64,000 nucleotides of DNA from Hydractinia symbiolongicarpus (lineage: Eukaryota; Cnidaria; Hydrozoa; Anthoathecata; Hydractiniidae): contig NC_079879.1 of NCBI RefSeq assembly GCF_029227915.1, positions 29,022,501-29,086,500 on the forward strand, given 5' to 3'. Under the pieces are notes generated by a model that made no database searches, was not told the DNA's origin, and saw only the letters and a program-made list of their open reading frames with translations. Of the stretch, positions 1 through 13,300 are shown piece after piece. Position 1 is the first letter of the stretch. Every line of letters starts with the position of its first letter. The position numbers were made by a program, and so were the translations under genes.

Positions 1-589
1 GGGCCGAGTCCGGGATTTACAAGAAATCGCGGGTTTTTGTTTGCCGGCGATCAAACTTCTTTTATTCAGCGTCTCATCAAAAATGAAAACATTTTTAAAA
101 ACTACAAGTCTCATGGGCTTTAGTGGTGAAATAATAATTTAAAAAATCGTGTGGGAAATTAGTTTACTCCCTGGGTACTTTCTTTGTATACTTTTGACTA
201 TACGGGCCGAGTCTGGGATTTACGGGAAATCGCAGGTTTTCGTTTGCCGGCGATTAAACTTCTTTTATTCAGCGTCTCATCAAAAATAAAAACATTTTTG
301 AAAACCACAATTCTCATGCGTTTTAGTGGTGAAAAAATAAATTAAAAAATCGTTCGGGAAATGAGTTTACTCCCTGGGGACTACCTTTGTATACTTCTGA
401 CTATACGGGACAAGCCCGGGATTTACGGGTAATCGCGGGTTTTCGTTTCCCGGCGATTAAACTTCTTTTATTCAGCGTCTCATCAGAAATGAAAACCTTT
501 TAGAAAACTACAATTCTCATGCGTTTTAGTGGTGAAAAAATAATTTAAAAAATCGTTCGGGAAATGAGTTTACTCCCTGGGGACTACCT
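1..589 (+). repeat. Satellite block paralogous to ~19.04-19.63 kb
   Basis: These three monomers share private variants in the same order with the block starting near 19040, and again near 19.66 and 21.29 kb. The variants are 'gcgatcaaac', 'gggaaattag', an 'aataaaaac' monomer with 'ataaatta', then a monomer with 'actacctttg' and 'caagcccggg'. The window's left edge therefore repeats a module found 19 kb away. It differs at scattered bases, for example the 'aagaaatcgc' at about 20 and the 'ggggactacc' at about 376. Confidence 0.75.
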
Positions 590-3500
590 TTGTATACTTC
601 TGACTATACGGGCCAAGAGCGGGATTTACGGGAAATCGCGGGTTTTCGTTTGCCGGCGATTAAACCTCTTTCATTAAGCGTCTCATCAAAAATGAAAACA
701 TTTTTAAAAACTACAAGTCTCATGCGTTTTAGTGGTGAAAAAAAAAATCGTTCGGGAAATGAGTTTACTCCCTGGGTACTTTCTTTGTATACATTCGACT
801 ATACGGGCCAAGCTTGGGTATTAACGGGAAATCGCGGGATTTTGTTTGCCGGCAATTAAACCACTTTCATTAAGCGTCTCTTCAAAAATGAAAACATTTC
901 TGAAAACTACAAGTCTCATGCGTTTTAGTGGTGAAAATTAATTTAAAAAATCGTTCGGGAAATGAGTTTACTCCCTGGGTACTTTCTTTGTATACTTTTG
1001 ACTATACGGGCCGAGTCCGGGATTTAGGGGAAGTCGCGGGTTTTCGTTTGCCGGCAATTAAACTTCTTTTTTTCAGCGTCTCATCAAAAATGAAAACATT
1101 TTTAAAAACTACAAGTCTCATGCGTTTTAGTGGTGAAAATTAATTTAAAAAATCGTTCGGGAAATGAGTTTACTCCCTGGGTACTTTCTTTGTATACTTT
1201 TGACTATACGGGCCGAGGCCGGGATTTACGGGAAGTCGCGGGTTTTCGTTTGCCGGCAATTAAACTTCTTTTTTTCAGCGTCTCATCAAAAATGAAAACA
1301 TTTTTAAAAACTACAAGTCTCATGGGCTTTAGTGGTGAAATAATAATTTGAAAAATCGTTCGGGAAATGAGTTTACACCCCGGGTACTTTCTTTGTATAC
1401 TTTTGACTATACGGGCCGAGTCCGGGATTTACGGGAAATCGCAGGTTTTCGTTTGCCGGCGATTAAACTTCTTTTATTCAGCGTCTCATCAAAAATGAAA
1501 ACATTTTTGAAAACTACAAGTCTCATGCGTTTTAGTGGTGAAAATTAATTTAAAAAATCGTTCGGGAAATGAGTTTACTCCCTGGGTACTTTCTTTGTAT
1601 ACTTTTGACTATACGGGCCGAGTCCGGGATTTAGGGGAAGTCGCGGGTTTTCGTTTGCCGGCAATTAAACTTCTTTTTTTCAGCGTCTCATCAAAAATGA
1701 AAACATTTTTAAAAACTACAAGTCTCATGCGTTTTAGTGGTGAAAATTAATTTAAAAAATCGTTCGGGAAATGAGTTTACTCCCTGGGTACTTTCTTTGT
1801 ATACTTTTGACTATACGGGCCGAGGCCGGGATTTAGGGGAAGTCGCGGGTTTTCGTTTGCCGGCAATTAAACTTCTTTTTTTCAGCGTCTCATCAAAAAT
1901 GAAAACATTTTTAAAAACTACAAGTCTCATGGGCTTTAGTGGTGAAATAATAATTTGAAAAATCGTTCGGGAAATGAGTTTACACCCCGGGTACTTTCTT
2001 TGTATACTTTTGACTATACGGGCCGAGTCCGGGATTTACGGGAAATCGCAGGTTTTCGTTTGCCGGCGATTAAACTTCTTTTATTCAGCGTCTCATCAAA
2101 AATGAAAACATTTTTGAAAACTACAAGTCTCATGCGTTTTAGTGGTGAAAAAATAATTTAAAAAATCGTTTTGGAAATGAGTTTACTCACAGGGTACTTT
2201 CTTTGTATACATTCGACTATACGGGCCAAGAGCGGGATTTACGGGAAATCGCGGGTTTTCGTTTGCCGGCGATTAAACCTCTTTCATTAAGCGTCTCATC
2301 AAAAATGAAAACATTTTTAAAAACTACAAGTCTCATGCGTTTTAGTGGTGAAAAAAAAAATCGTTCGGGAAATGAGTTTACTCCCTGGGTACTTTCTTTG
2401 TATACATTCGACTATACGGGCCAAGCTTGGGTATTAACGGGAAATCGCGGGATTTTGTTTGCCGGCAATTAAACCACTTTCATTAAGCGTCTCTTCAAAA
2501 ATGAAAACATTTCTGAAAACTACAAGTCTCATGCGTTTTAGTGGTGAAAATTAATTTAAAAAATCGTTCGGGAAATGAGTTTACTCCCTGGGTACTTTCT
2601 TTGTATACTTTTGACTATACGGGCCGAGGCCGAGATTTACGGGAAGTCGCGGGTTTTCGTTTGCCGGCAATTAAACTTCTTTTTTTCAGCGTCTCATCAA
2701 AAATGAAAACATTTTTAAAAACTACAAGTCTCATGGGCTTTAGTGGTGAAATAATAATTTGAAAAATCGTTCGGGAAATGAGTTTACACCACGGGTACTT
2801 TCTTTGTATACTTTTGACTATACGGGCCGAGTCCGGGATTTACGGGAAATCGCAGGTTTTCGTTTGCCGGCGATTAAACTTCTTTTATTCAGCGTCTCAT
2901 CAAAAATGAAAACATTTTTGAAAACTACAAGTCTCATGCGTTTTAGTGGTGAAAATTAATTTAAAAAATCGTTCGGGAAATGAGTTTACTCCCTGGGTAC
3001 TTTCTTTGTATACTTTTGACTATACGGGCCGAGTCCGGGATTTAGGGGAAGTCGCGGGTTTTCGTTTGCCGGCAATTAAACTTCTTTTTTTCAGCGTCTC
3101 ATCAAAAATGAAAACATTTTTAAAAACTACAAGTCTCATGCGTTTTAGTGGTGAAAATTAATTTAAAAAATCGTTCGGGAAATGAGTTTACTCCCTGGGT
3201 ACTTTCTTTGTATACTTTTGACTATACGGGCCGAGGCCGGGATTTACGGGAAGTCGCGGGTTTTCGTTTGCCGGCAATTAAACTTCTTTTTTTCAGCGTC
3301 TCATCAAAAATGAAAACATTTTTAAAAACTACAAGTCTCATGGGCTTTAGTGGTGAAATAATAATTTGAAAAATCGTTCGGGAAATGAGTTTACACCCCG
3401 GGTACTTTCTTTGTATACTTTTGACTATACGGGCCGAGTCCGGGATTTACGGGAAATCGCAGGTTTTCGTTTGCCGGCGATTAAACTTCTTTTATTCAGC

Positions 3501-6500
3501 GTCTCATCAAAAATGAAAACATTTTTGAAAACTACAAGTCTCATGCGTTTTAGTGGTGAAAAAATAATTTAAAAAATCGCTCGGGAAATGAGTTTACACC
3601 CTGGGCACTTTCTTTGTATACTTTTGAATTTACGGGCCGAGTCCGGGATTTACGGGAAGTCGCGGGTTTTCGTTTGCCGGCAATTAAACTTCTTTTTTTC
3701 AGCGTCTCATCAAAAATGAAAACATTTTTAAAAACTACAAGTCTCATGGGCTTTAGTGGTGAAATAATAATTTGAAAAATCGTTCGGGAAATGAGTTTAC
3801 ACCCCGGGTACTTTCTTTGTATACTTTTGACTATACGGGCCGAGTCCGGGATTTACGGGAAATCGCAGGTTTTCGTTTGCCGGCGATTAAACTTCTTTTA
3901 TTCAGCGTCTCATCAAAAATGAAAACATTTTTGAAAACTACAAGTCTCATGCGTTTTAGTGGTGAAAAAATAATTTAAAAAATCGCTCGGGAAATGAGTT
4001 TACACCCTGGGCACTTTCTTTGTATACTTTTGAATTTACGGGCCGAGTGCGGGATTTACGGGAAATCGCAGGTTTTCGTTTGCCGGCGATTAAACTTCTT
4101 TTATTCAGCGTCTCATCAAAAATGAAAACATTTTTGAAAACTACAAGTCTCATGCGTTTTAGTGGTGAAAAAATAATTTTAAAATTCGTTCGGGAAAGGA
4201 GTTTACTCACTGGGTACTTTCCTTGTATACTTTTGACTATACGGACCGAGTCCGGGATTTACGGGAAGTCGCGGGTTTTCGTTTGCCGGCAATTAAACTT
4301 CTTTTTTTCAGCGTCTCATCAAAAATGAAAACATTTTTAAAAACTACAAGTCTCATGGGCTTTAGTGGTGAAATAATAATTTGAAAAATCGTTCGGGAAA
4401 TGAGTTTACACCCCGGGTACTTTCTTTGTATACTTTTGACTATACGGGCCGAGTCCGGGATTTACGGGAAATCGCAGGTTTTCGTTTGCCGGCGATTAAA
4501 CTTCTTTTATTCAGCGTCTCATCAAAAATGAAAACATTTTTGAAAACTACAAGTCTCATGCGTTTTAGTGGTGAAAAAATATTTTAAAAAATCGTTTTGG
4601 AAATGAGTTTACTCACAGGGTACTTTCTTTGTATACATTCGACTATACGGGCCAAGAGCGGGATTTACGGGAAATCGCGGGTTTTCGTTTGCCGGCGATT
4701 AAACCTCTTTCATTAAGCGTCTCATCAAAAATGAAAACATTTTTAAAAACTACAAGTCTCATGCGTTTTAGTGGTGAAAAAAAAAATCGTTCGGGAAATG
4801 AGTTTACTCCCTGGGTACTTTCTTTGTATACATTCGACTATACGGGCCAAGCTTGGGTATTAACGGGAAATCGCGGGATTTTGTTTGCCGGCAATTAAAC
4901 CACTTTCATTAAGCGTCTCTTCAAAAATGAAAACATTTCTGAAAACTACAAGTCTCATGCGTTTTAGTGGTGAAAATTAATTTAAAAAATCGTTCGGGAA
5001 ATGAGTTTACTCCCTGGGTACTTTCTTTGTATACTTTTGACTATACGGGCCGAGTCCGGGATTTAGGGGAAGTCGCGGGTTTTCGTTTGCCGGCAATTAA
5101 ACTTCTTTTTTTCAGCGTCTCATCAAAAATGAAAACATTTTTAAAAACTACAAGTCTCATGCGTTTTAGTGGTGAAAATTAATTTAAAAAATCTTTCGGG
5201 AAATGAGTTTACTCCCTGGGTACTTTCTTTGTATACTTTTGACTATACGGGCCGAGGCCGGGATTTACGGGAAGTCGCGGGTTTTCGTTTGCCGGCAATT
5301 AAACTTCTTTTTTTCAGCGTCTCATCAAAAATGAAAACATTTTTAAAAACTACAAGTCTCATGGGCTTTAGTGGTGAAATAATAATTTGAAAAATCGTTC
5401 GGGAAATGAGTTTACACCCCGGGTACTTTCTTTGTATACTTTTGACTATACGGGCCGAGTCCGGGATTTACGGGAAATCGCAGGTTTTCGTTTGCCGGCG
5501 ATTAAACTTCTTTTATTCAGCGTCTCATCAAAAATGAAAACATTTTTGAAAACTACAAGTCTCATGCGTTTTAGTGGTGAAAATTAATTTAAAAAATCGT
5601 TCGGGAAATGAGTTTACTCCCTGGGTACTTTCTTTTTATACTTTTGACTATACGGGCCGAGTCCGGGATTTAGGGGAAGTCGCGGGTTTTCGTTTGCCGG
5701 CAATTAAACTTCTTTTTTTCAGCGTCTCATCAAAAATGAAAACATTTTTAAAAACTACAAGTCTCATGCGTTTTAGTGGTGAAAATTAATTTAAAAAATC
5801 GTTCGGGAAATGAGTTTACTCCCTGGGTACTTTCTTTGTATACTTTTGACTATACGGGCCGAGGCCGGGATTTACGGGAAGTCGCGGGTTTTCGTTTGCC
5901 GGCAATTAAACTTCTTTTTTTCAGCGTCTCATCAAAAATGAAAACATTTTTAAAAACTACAAGTCTCATGGGCTTTAGTGGTGAAATAATAATTTGAAAA
6001 ATCGTTCGGGAAATGAGTTTACACCCCGGGTACTTTCTTTGTATACTTTTGACTATACGGGCCGAGTCCGGGATTTACGGGAAATCGCAGGTTTTCGTTT
6101 GCCGGCGATTAAACTTCTTTTATTCAGCGTCTCATCAAAAATGAAAACATTTTTGAAAACTACAAGTCTCATGCGTTTTAGTGGTGAAAAAATAATTTAA
6201 AAAATCGCTCGGGAAATGAGTTTACACCCTGGGCACTTTCTTTGTATACTTTTGAATTTACGGGCCGAGTCCGGGATTTACGGGAAATCGCAGGTTTTCG
6301 TTTGCCGGCGATTAAACTTCTTTTATTCAGCGTCTCATCAAAAATGAAAACATTTTTGAAAACTACAAGTCTCATGCGTTTTAGTGGTGAAAAAATAATT
6401 TTAAAATTCGTTCGGGAAAGGAGTTTACTCACTGGGTACTTTCCTTGTATACTTTTGACTATACGGACCGAGTCCGGGATTTACGGGAAGTCGCGGGTTT

Positions 6501-7394
6501 TCGTTTGCCGGCAATTAAACTTCTTTTTTTCAGCGTCTCATCAAAAATGAAAACATTTTTAAAAACTACAAGTCTCATGGGCTTTAGTGGTGAAATAATA
6601 ATTTGAAAAATCGTTCGGGAAATGAGTTTACACCCCGGGTACTTTCTTTGTATACTTTTGACTATACGGGCCGAGTCCAGGATTTACGGGAAATCGCAGG
6701 TTTTCGTTTGCCGGCGATTAAACTTCTTTTATTCAGCGTCTCATCAAAAATGAAAACATTTTTAAAAACTACAAGTCTCATGCGTTTTAGTGGTGAAAAA
6801 ATAATTTAAAAAATCGCTCGGGAAATGAGTTTACACCCTGGGCACTTTCTTTGTATACTTTTGAATTTACGGGCCGAGTCCGGGATTTACGGGAAATCGC
6901 AGGTTTTCGTTTGCCGGCGATTAAACTTCTTTTATTCAGCGTCTCATCAAAAATGAAAACATTTTTAAAAACTACAAGTCTCATGCGTTTTAGTGGTGAA
7001 AATTAATTTAAAAAATCGTTCGGGAAATGAGTTTACTCCCTGGGTACTTTCTTTGTATACTTTTGACTATACGGGCCGAGTCCGGGATTTACGGGAAGTC
7101 GCGGGTTTTCGTTTGCCGGCAATTAAACTTCTTTTTTTCAGCGTCTCATCAAAAATGAAAACATTTTTAAAAACTACAAGTCTCATGGGCTTTAGTGGTG
7201 AAATAATAATTTGAAAAATCGTTCGGGAAATGAGTTTACACCCCGGGTACTTTCTTTGTATACTTTTGACTATACGGGCCGAGTCCGGGATTTACGGGAA
7301 ATCGCAGGTTTTTGTTTGCCGGCGATTAAACTTCTTTTATTCAGCGTCTCATCAAAAATGAAAACATTTTTGAAAACTACAAGTCTCATGCGTT
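590..7394 (+). repeat. Trimeric HOR domain (607 bp unit) with 8- and 12-monomer super-units
   Basis: Three subtypes alternate, spaced 202, 203 and 202 bp, giving a 607 bp trimer. One has 'gatttaggggaagtcgc', one has 'ccgaggccggg', and one has 'cgcaggttttcg' with 'acaccccggg'. A distinctive dimer ('gccaagagcggg' then 'gccaagcttggg', with the spacer between its halves shortened to an A-run) starts super-units at about 590, 2203 and 4629. These lie 1613 and 2426 bp apart, about 8 and 12 monomers. A block from about 3772 recurs from about 5994 (offset 2222 bp, 11 monomers). The 202 bp monomers separate this domain from the mostly 203 bp monomers further right. Confidence 0.85.
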
Positions 7395-10300
7395 TTAGTG
7401 GTGAAAAAATAATTTAAAAAATCGTTCGGGAAATGAGTTTACACCCTGGGTACTTTCTTTGTATACTTTTGAATTTACGGGCCGAGTCCGGGATTTACGG
7501 GAAATCGCAGGTTTTCGTTTGTCGGCGATTAAACTTCTTTTATTCAGCGTCTCATCAAAAATGAAAACATTTTTGAAAACTACAAGTCTCATGCGTTTTA
7601 GTGGTGAAAAAATAATTTTAAAATTCGTTCGGGAAAGGAGTTTACTCACTGGGTACATTCCTTGTATACTTTTGACTATACGGACCGAGTCCGGGATTTA
7701 CGGGAAATCGTGGGTTTTCGTTTGCCGGCGATTAAACATCTTTTATTCAGCGTCTCATTAAAAATGAAAACATTTTTAAAAACTACAAGTCTCATGGGCT
7801 TTAGTGGTGAAATAATAATTTAAAAAATCGTTTGGGAAATGAGTTTACTTCCTGGGTACTTTCTTTGTATACTTTTGACTATATGGGCCAAGCCGGGATT
7901 TACGGGAAATGGCGGGTTTTTCTTTGCCGGCGATTAAACTTCTTTTATTCAGCGTCTCTTCAAAAATGAAAACATTTCTGAAAACTACAAGTCTTATGCG
8001 TTTTAGTGGTGAAAATTAATTTAAAAAATCGTTCGGGAAATGAGTTTACTCCCTGGGTACTTTCTTTGTATACTTTTGACTATACGGGCCGAGTCCGGGA
8101 TTTACGGGAAGTCGCGGGTTTTCGTTTGCCGGCAATTAAACTTCTTTTTTTCAGCGTCTCATCAAAAATGAAAACATTTTTAAAAACTACAAGTCTCATG
8201 GGCTTTAGTGGTGAAATAATAATTTGAAAAATCGTTCGGGAAATGAGTTTACACCCCGGGTACTTTCTTTGTATACTTTTGACTATACGGGCCGAGTCCG
8301 GAATTTACGGGAAATCGCAGGTTTTCGTTTGCCGGCGATTAAACTTCTTTTATTCAGCGTCTCATCAAAAATGAAAACATTTTTGAAAACTACAAGTCTC
8401 ATGCGTTTTAGTGGTGAAAAAATAATTTAAAAAATCGTTCAGGAAATGAGTTTACACCCTGGGTACTTTCTTTGTATACTTTTGAATATACGGGCCGAGT
8501 CCGGGATTTACGGGAAATCGCAGGTTTTCGTTTGCCGGCGATTAAACATCTTTTATTCAGCGTCTCATCAAAAATGAAAACATTTTTGAAAACTACAAGT
8601 CTCATGCGTTTTAGTGGTGAAAAAATAATTTTAAAATTCGTTCGGGAAATGAGTTTACTCACTGGGTACTTTCTTTGTATACTTTTGACTATACGGGCCA
8701 AGCCGGGATTTACGGGAAATGGCGGGTTTTTGTTTGCCGGTGATTAAACTTCTTTTATTCAGTGTCTAATCAAAAATGAAAACATTTTTGAAAACTACAA
8801 GTCTCATGCGTTTTAGTGGTGAAAAAGTAATATAAAAAATCGTTCGGGAAAAGAGTTTACTCCCTGGGTAATTTCTTTGTATACTTTTGACTATACGGGC
8901 CGAGTCCGGGATTTACGGGAAATCGCAGGTTTTCGTTTGCCGGCGATTAAACTTCTTTTATTCAGCGTCTCATCAAAAATGAAAACATTTTTGAAAACTA
9001 CAAGTCTCATGCGTTTTAGTGGTGAAAAAATAATTTTAAAATTCGTTCGGGAAATGAGTTTACTCACTGGGTACTTTCCTTGTGTACTTTTGACTATACG
9101 GACCGAGTCCGGGATTTACAGGAAATAGCGGGTTTTCGTTTGCCGGCGATTAAACATCTTTTATTCAGCGTCTCATTAAAAATGAAAACATTTTTAAAAA
9201 CTACAAGTCTCATGGGCTTTAGTGGTGAAATAATAATTTAAAAAATCGTTTGGGAAATGAGTTTACTCCCTGGGTACTTTCTTTGTATACTTTTGACTAT
9301 ACGGGCCGAGTCCAGCATTTACGGAAAATCGCAGGTTTTCGTTTGCCGGCGATTAAACTTCTTTTATTCAGCGTCTTATTAAAAATGAAAACATTTTTAA
9401 AAACTACAAGTCTCATGGGCATTTAGTGGTGAAATAATAATTTAAAAAATCGTTTGGGAAATGAGTTTACTCCCTGGGTACTATCTTTGTATACTTTTGA
9501 CTATACGGGCCGAGTCCAGGATTTACGGAAAATGGCGGGTTTTTGTTTGCCGGCGATTAAACTTCTTTTATTCAGCGTCTCATCAAAAATGAAAACATAT
9601 TTGAAAACTACAAGTCTCATGCGTTTTAGTGGTGAAAAAATAATTTAAAAAATCGTTCGGGAAATGAGTTTACTACCTGTGTACTTTCTTTGTATACTTT
9701 TGACTATACGGGCCAAGCCGGGATTTACGGGAAATGGCGGGTTTTTGTTTGCCGGCGATTAAACTTCTTTTATTCAGCGTCTCATCAAAAATGAAAACAT
9801 TTTTGAAAACTACAAGTCTCATGCGTTTTAGTGGTGAAAAAGTAATATAAAAAATCGTTCGGGAAATGAGTTTACTCCCTGGGTACTTTCTTTGTATACT
9901 TTTGACTATACGGGCCGAGTCCGGGATTTGCGGGGAGTCGCGGGTTTTCGTTTGCCGGCGATTAAACTTCTTTTATTCAGAGTCTCATCAAAAATGAAAA
10001 CATTTTTAAAAACTACAAGTCTCATGCGTTTTAGTGGTGAAAAAATAATTTAAAAAATCGTTTGGGAAATGAGTTAACTCCCTGGGTACTTTCTTTGTAT
10101 ACTTTTGAATATACGGGCCGAGTCCGGGATTTACGGGAAATCGCGGGTTTTCGTTTGCCGGCGATTAAACTTCTTTTATTCAGCGTCTCATCAAAAATGA
10201 AAACATTTTTGAAAACTACAAGTCTCATGCGTTTTAGTGGTGAAAAAATAATTTTAAAATTCGTTCGGGAAATGAGTTTACTCACTGGGTACTTTCCTTG

Positions 10301-13300
10301 TGTACTTTTGACTATACGGACCGAGTCCGGGATTTACGGGAAATCGCGGGTTTTCGTTAGCCGGCGATTAAACATCTTTTATTCAGCGTCTCATTAAAAC
10401 TGAAAACATTTTTAAAAACTACAAGTCTCATGGGCTTTAGTGGTGAAATAATAATTTAAAAAATCGTTTGGGAAATGAGTTTACTCCCTGGGTACTTTCT
10501 TTGTATACTTTTGACTATACGGGCCGAGTCCAGGATTTACGGAAAATCGCAGGTTTTCGTTTGCCGGCGATTAAACTTCTTTTATTCAGCGTCTCATCAA
10601 AAATGAAAACATTTTTGAAAATTACAAGTCTCATGCGTTTTAGTGGTGAAAAAATAATTTAAAAAATCGTTTGGGAAATGAGTTTACTCCCTGGGTACTT
10701 TCTTTGTATACTTTTGACTCTACGGGCCAAGCCGGGATTTTACGGGAAATGGCGGGTTTTTGTTTGCCGGCGATTAAACTTCTTTTATTCAGCGTCTCAT
10801 CAAAAATGAAAACATTTTTGAAAACTACAAGTCTCATGCGTTTTAGTGGTGAAAAAATAATTTAAAAAATCGTTCGGGAAATGAGTTTACACCCTGGGTA
10901 CTTTAATTGTATACTTTTGAATTTACGGGCCGAGTCCGGGATTTACGGGAAATCGCAGGTTTTCGTTTGTCGGCGATTAAACTTCTTTTATTCAGCGTCT
11001 CATCAAAAATGAAAACATTTTTGAAAACTACAAGTCTCATGCGTTTTAGTGGTGAAAAAATAATTTTAAAATTCGTTCGGGAAAGGAGTTTACTCACTGG
11101 GTACATTCCTTGTATACTTTTGACTATACGGACCGAGTCCGGGATTTACGGGAAATCGTGGGTTTTCGTTTGCCGGCGATTAAACATCTTTTATTCAGCG
11201 TCTCATTAAAAATGAAAACATTTTTAAAAACTACAAGTCTCATGGGCTTTAGTGGTGAAATAATAATTTAAAAAATCGTTTGGGAAATGAGTTTACTCCC
11301 TGGGTACTTTCTTTGTATACTTTTGACTAAACGGGCCGAGTCCAGGATTTACGGGAAATCGCAGGTTTTCGTTTGCCGGCGATTAAACTTCTTTTATTCA
11401 GCGTCTCATTAAAAATGAAAACATTTTTGAAAACTACAAGTCTCATGCGTTTTAGTGGTGAAAAAATAATTTAAAAAATCGTTTGGGAAATGAGTTTACT
11501 CCCTGGGTACTTTCTTTGTATACTTTTGACTATACGGGCCAAGCCGGGACTTACGGGAAATGGCGGGTTTTTGTTTGCCGGCGATTAAACTTCTTTTATT
11601 CAGCGTCTCTTCAAAAATGAAAACATTTTTGAAAACTACAAGTCTTATGCGTTTTAGTAGTGAAAAAATAATTTTAAAATTCGTTCGGGAAATGAGTTTA
11701 CTCCCGGGGTACTTTCTTTGTATACTTTTGACTATACGGGCCGAGTCCGGGATTTACGGGAAGTCGCGGGTTTTCGTTTGCCGGTGATTAAACTTCTTTT
11801 ATTCAGTGTCTAATCAAAAATGAAAACATTTTTGAAAACTACAAGTCTCAGTGGTGAAGTTTAGTGGTGAAAAAGTAATATAAAAAATCGTTCGGGAAAA
11901 GAGTTTACTCCCTGGGTACTTTCTTTGTATACTTTTGACTATACGGGCCGAGTCCGGGATTTGCGGGGAGTCGCGGGTTTTCGTTTGCCGGCGATTAAAC
12001 TTCTTTTATTCAGAGTCTCATCAAAAATGAAAACATTTTTAAAAACTACAAGTCTCATGGGCTTTAGTGGTGAAATAATAATTTAAAAAATCGTTTGGGA
12101 AATGAGTTTACTCCCTGGGTACTTTCTTTGTATACTTTTGACTATACGGGCCGAGTCCAGGATTTACGGAAAATCGCAGGTTTTCGTTTGCCGGCGATTA
12201 AACTTCTTTTATTCAGCGTCTCATCAAAAATGAAAACATTTTTGAAAATTACAAGTCTCATGCGTTTTAGTGGTGAAAAAATAATTTAAAAAATTGTTTG
12301 GGAAATGAGTTTACTCCCTGGGTACTTTCTTTGTATACTTTTGACTCTACGGGCCAAGCCGGGATTTTACGGGAAATGGCGGGTTTTTGTTTGCCGGCGA
12401 TTAAACTTCTTTTATTCAGCGTCTCATCAAAAATGAAAACATTTTTGAAAACTACAAGTCTCATGCGTTTTAGTGGTGAAAAAATAATTTAAAAAATCGT
12501 TCGGGAAATGAGTTTACACCCTGGGTACTTTCTTTGTATACTTTTGAATTTACGGGCCGAGTCCGGGATTTACGGGAAATCGCAGGTTTTCGTTTGTCGG
12601 CGATTAAACTTCTTTTATTCAGCGTCTCATCAAAAATGAAAACATTTTTGAAAACTACAAGTCTCATGCGTTTTAGTGGTGAAAAAATAATTTTAAAATT
12701 CGTTCGGGAAAGGAGTTTACTCACTGGGTACATTCCTTGTATACTTTTGACTATACGGACCGAGTCCGGGATTTACGGGAAATCGTGGGTTTTCGTTTGC
12801 CGGCGATTAAACATCCTTTATTCAGCGTCTCATTAAAAATGAAAACATTTTTAAAAACTACAAGTCTCATGGGCTTTAGTGGTGAAATAATAATTTAAAA
12901 AATCGTTTGGGAAATGAGTTTACTCCCTGGGTACTTTCTTTGTATACTTTTGACTAAACGGGCCGAGTCCAGGATTTACGGGAAATCGCAGGTTTTCGTT
13001 TGCCGGCGATTAAACTTCTTTTATTCAGCGTCTCATTAAAAATGAAAACATTTTTGAAAACTACAAGTCTCATGCGTTTTAGTGGTGAAAAAATAATTTA
13101 AAAAATCGTTTGGGAAATGAGTTTACTCCCTGGGTACTTTCTTTGTATACTTTTGACTATACGGGCCAAGCCGGGACTTACGGGAAATGGCGGGTTTTTG
13201 TTTGCCGGCGATTAAACTTCTTTTATTCAGCGTCTCTTCAAAAATGAAAACATTTCTGAAAACTACAAGTCTTATGCGTTTTAGTGGTGAAAATTAATTT

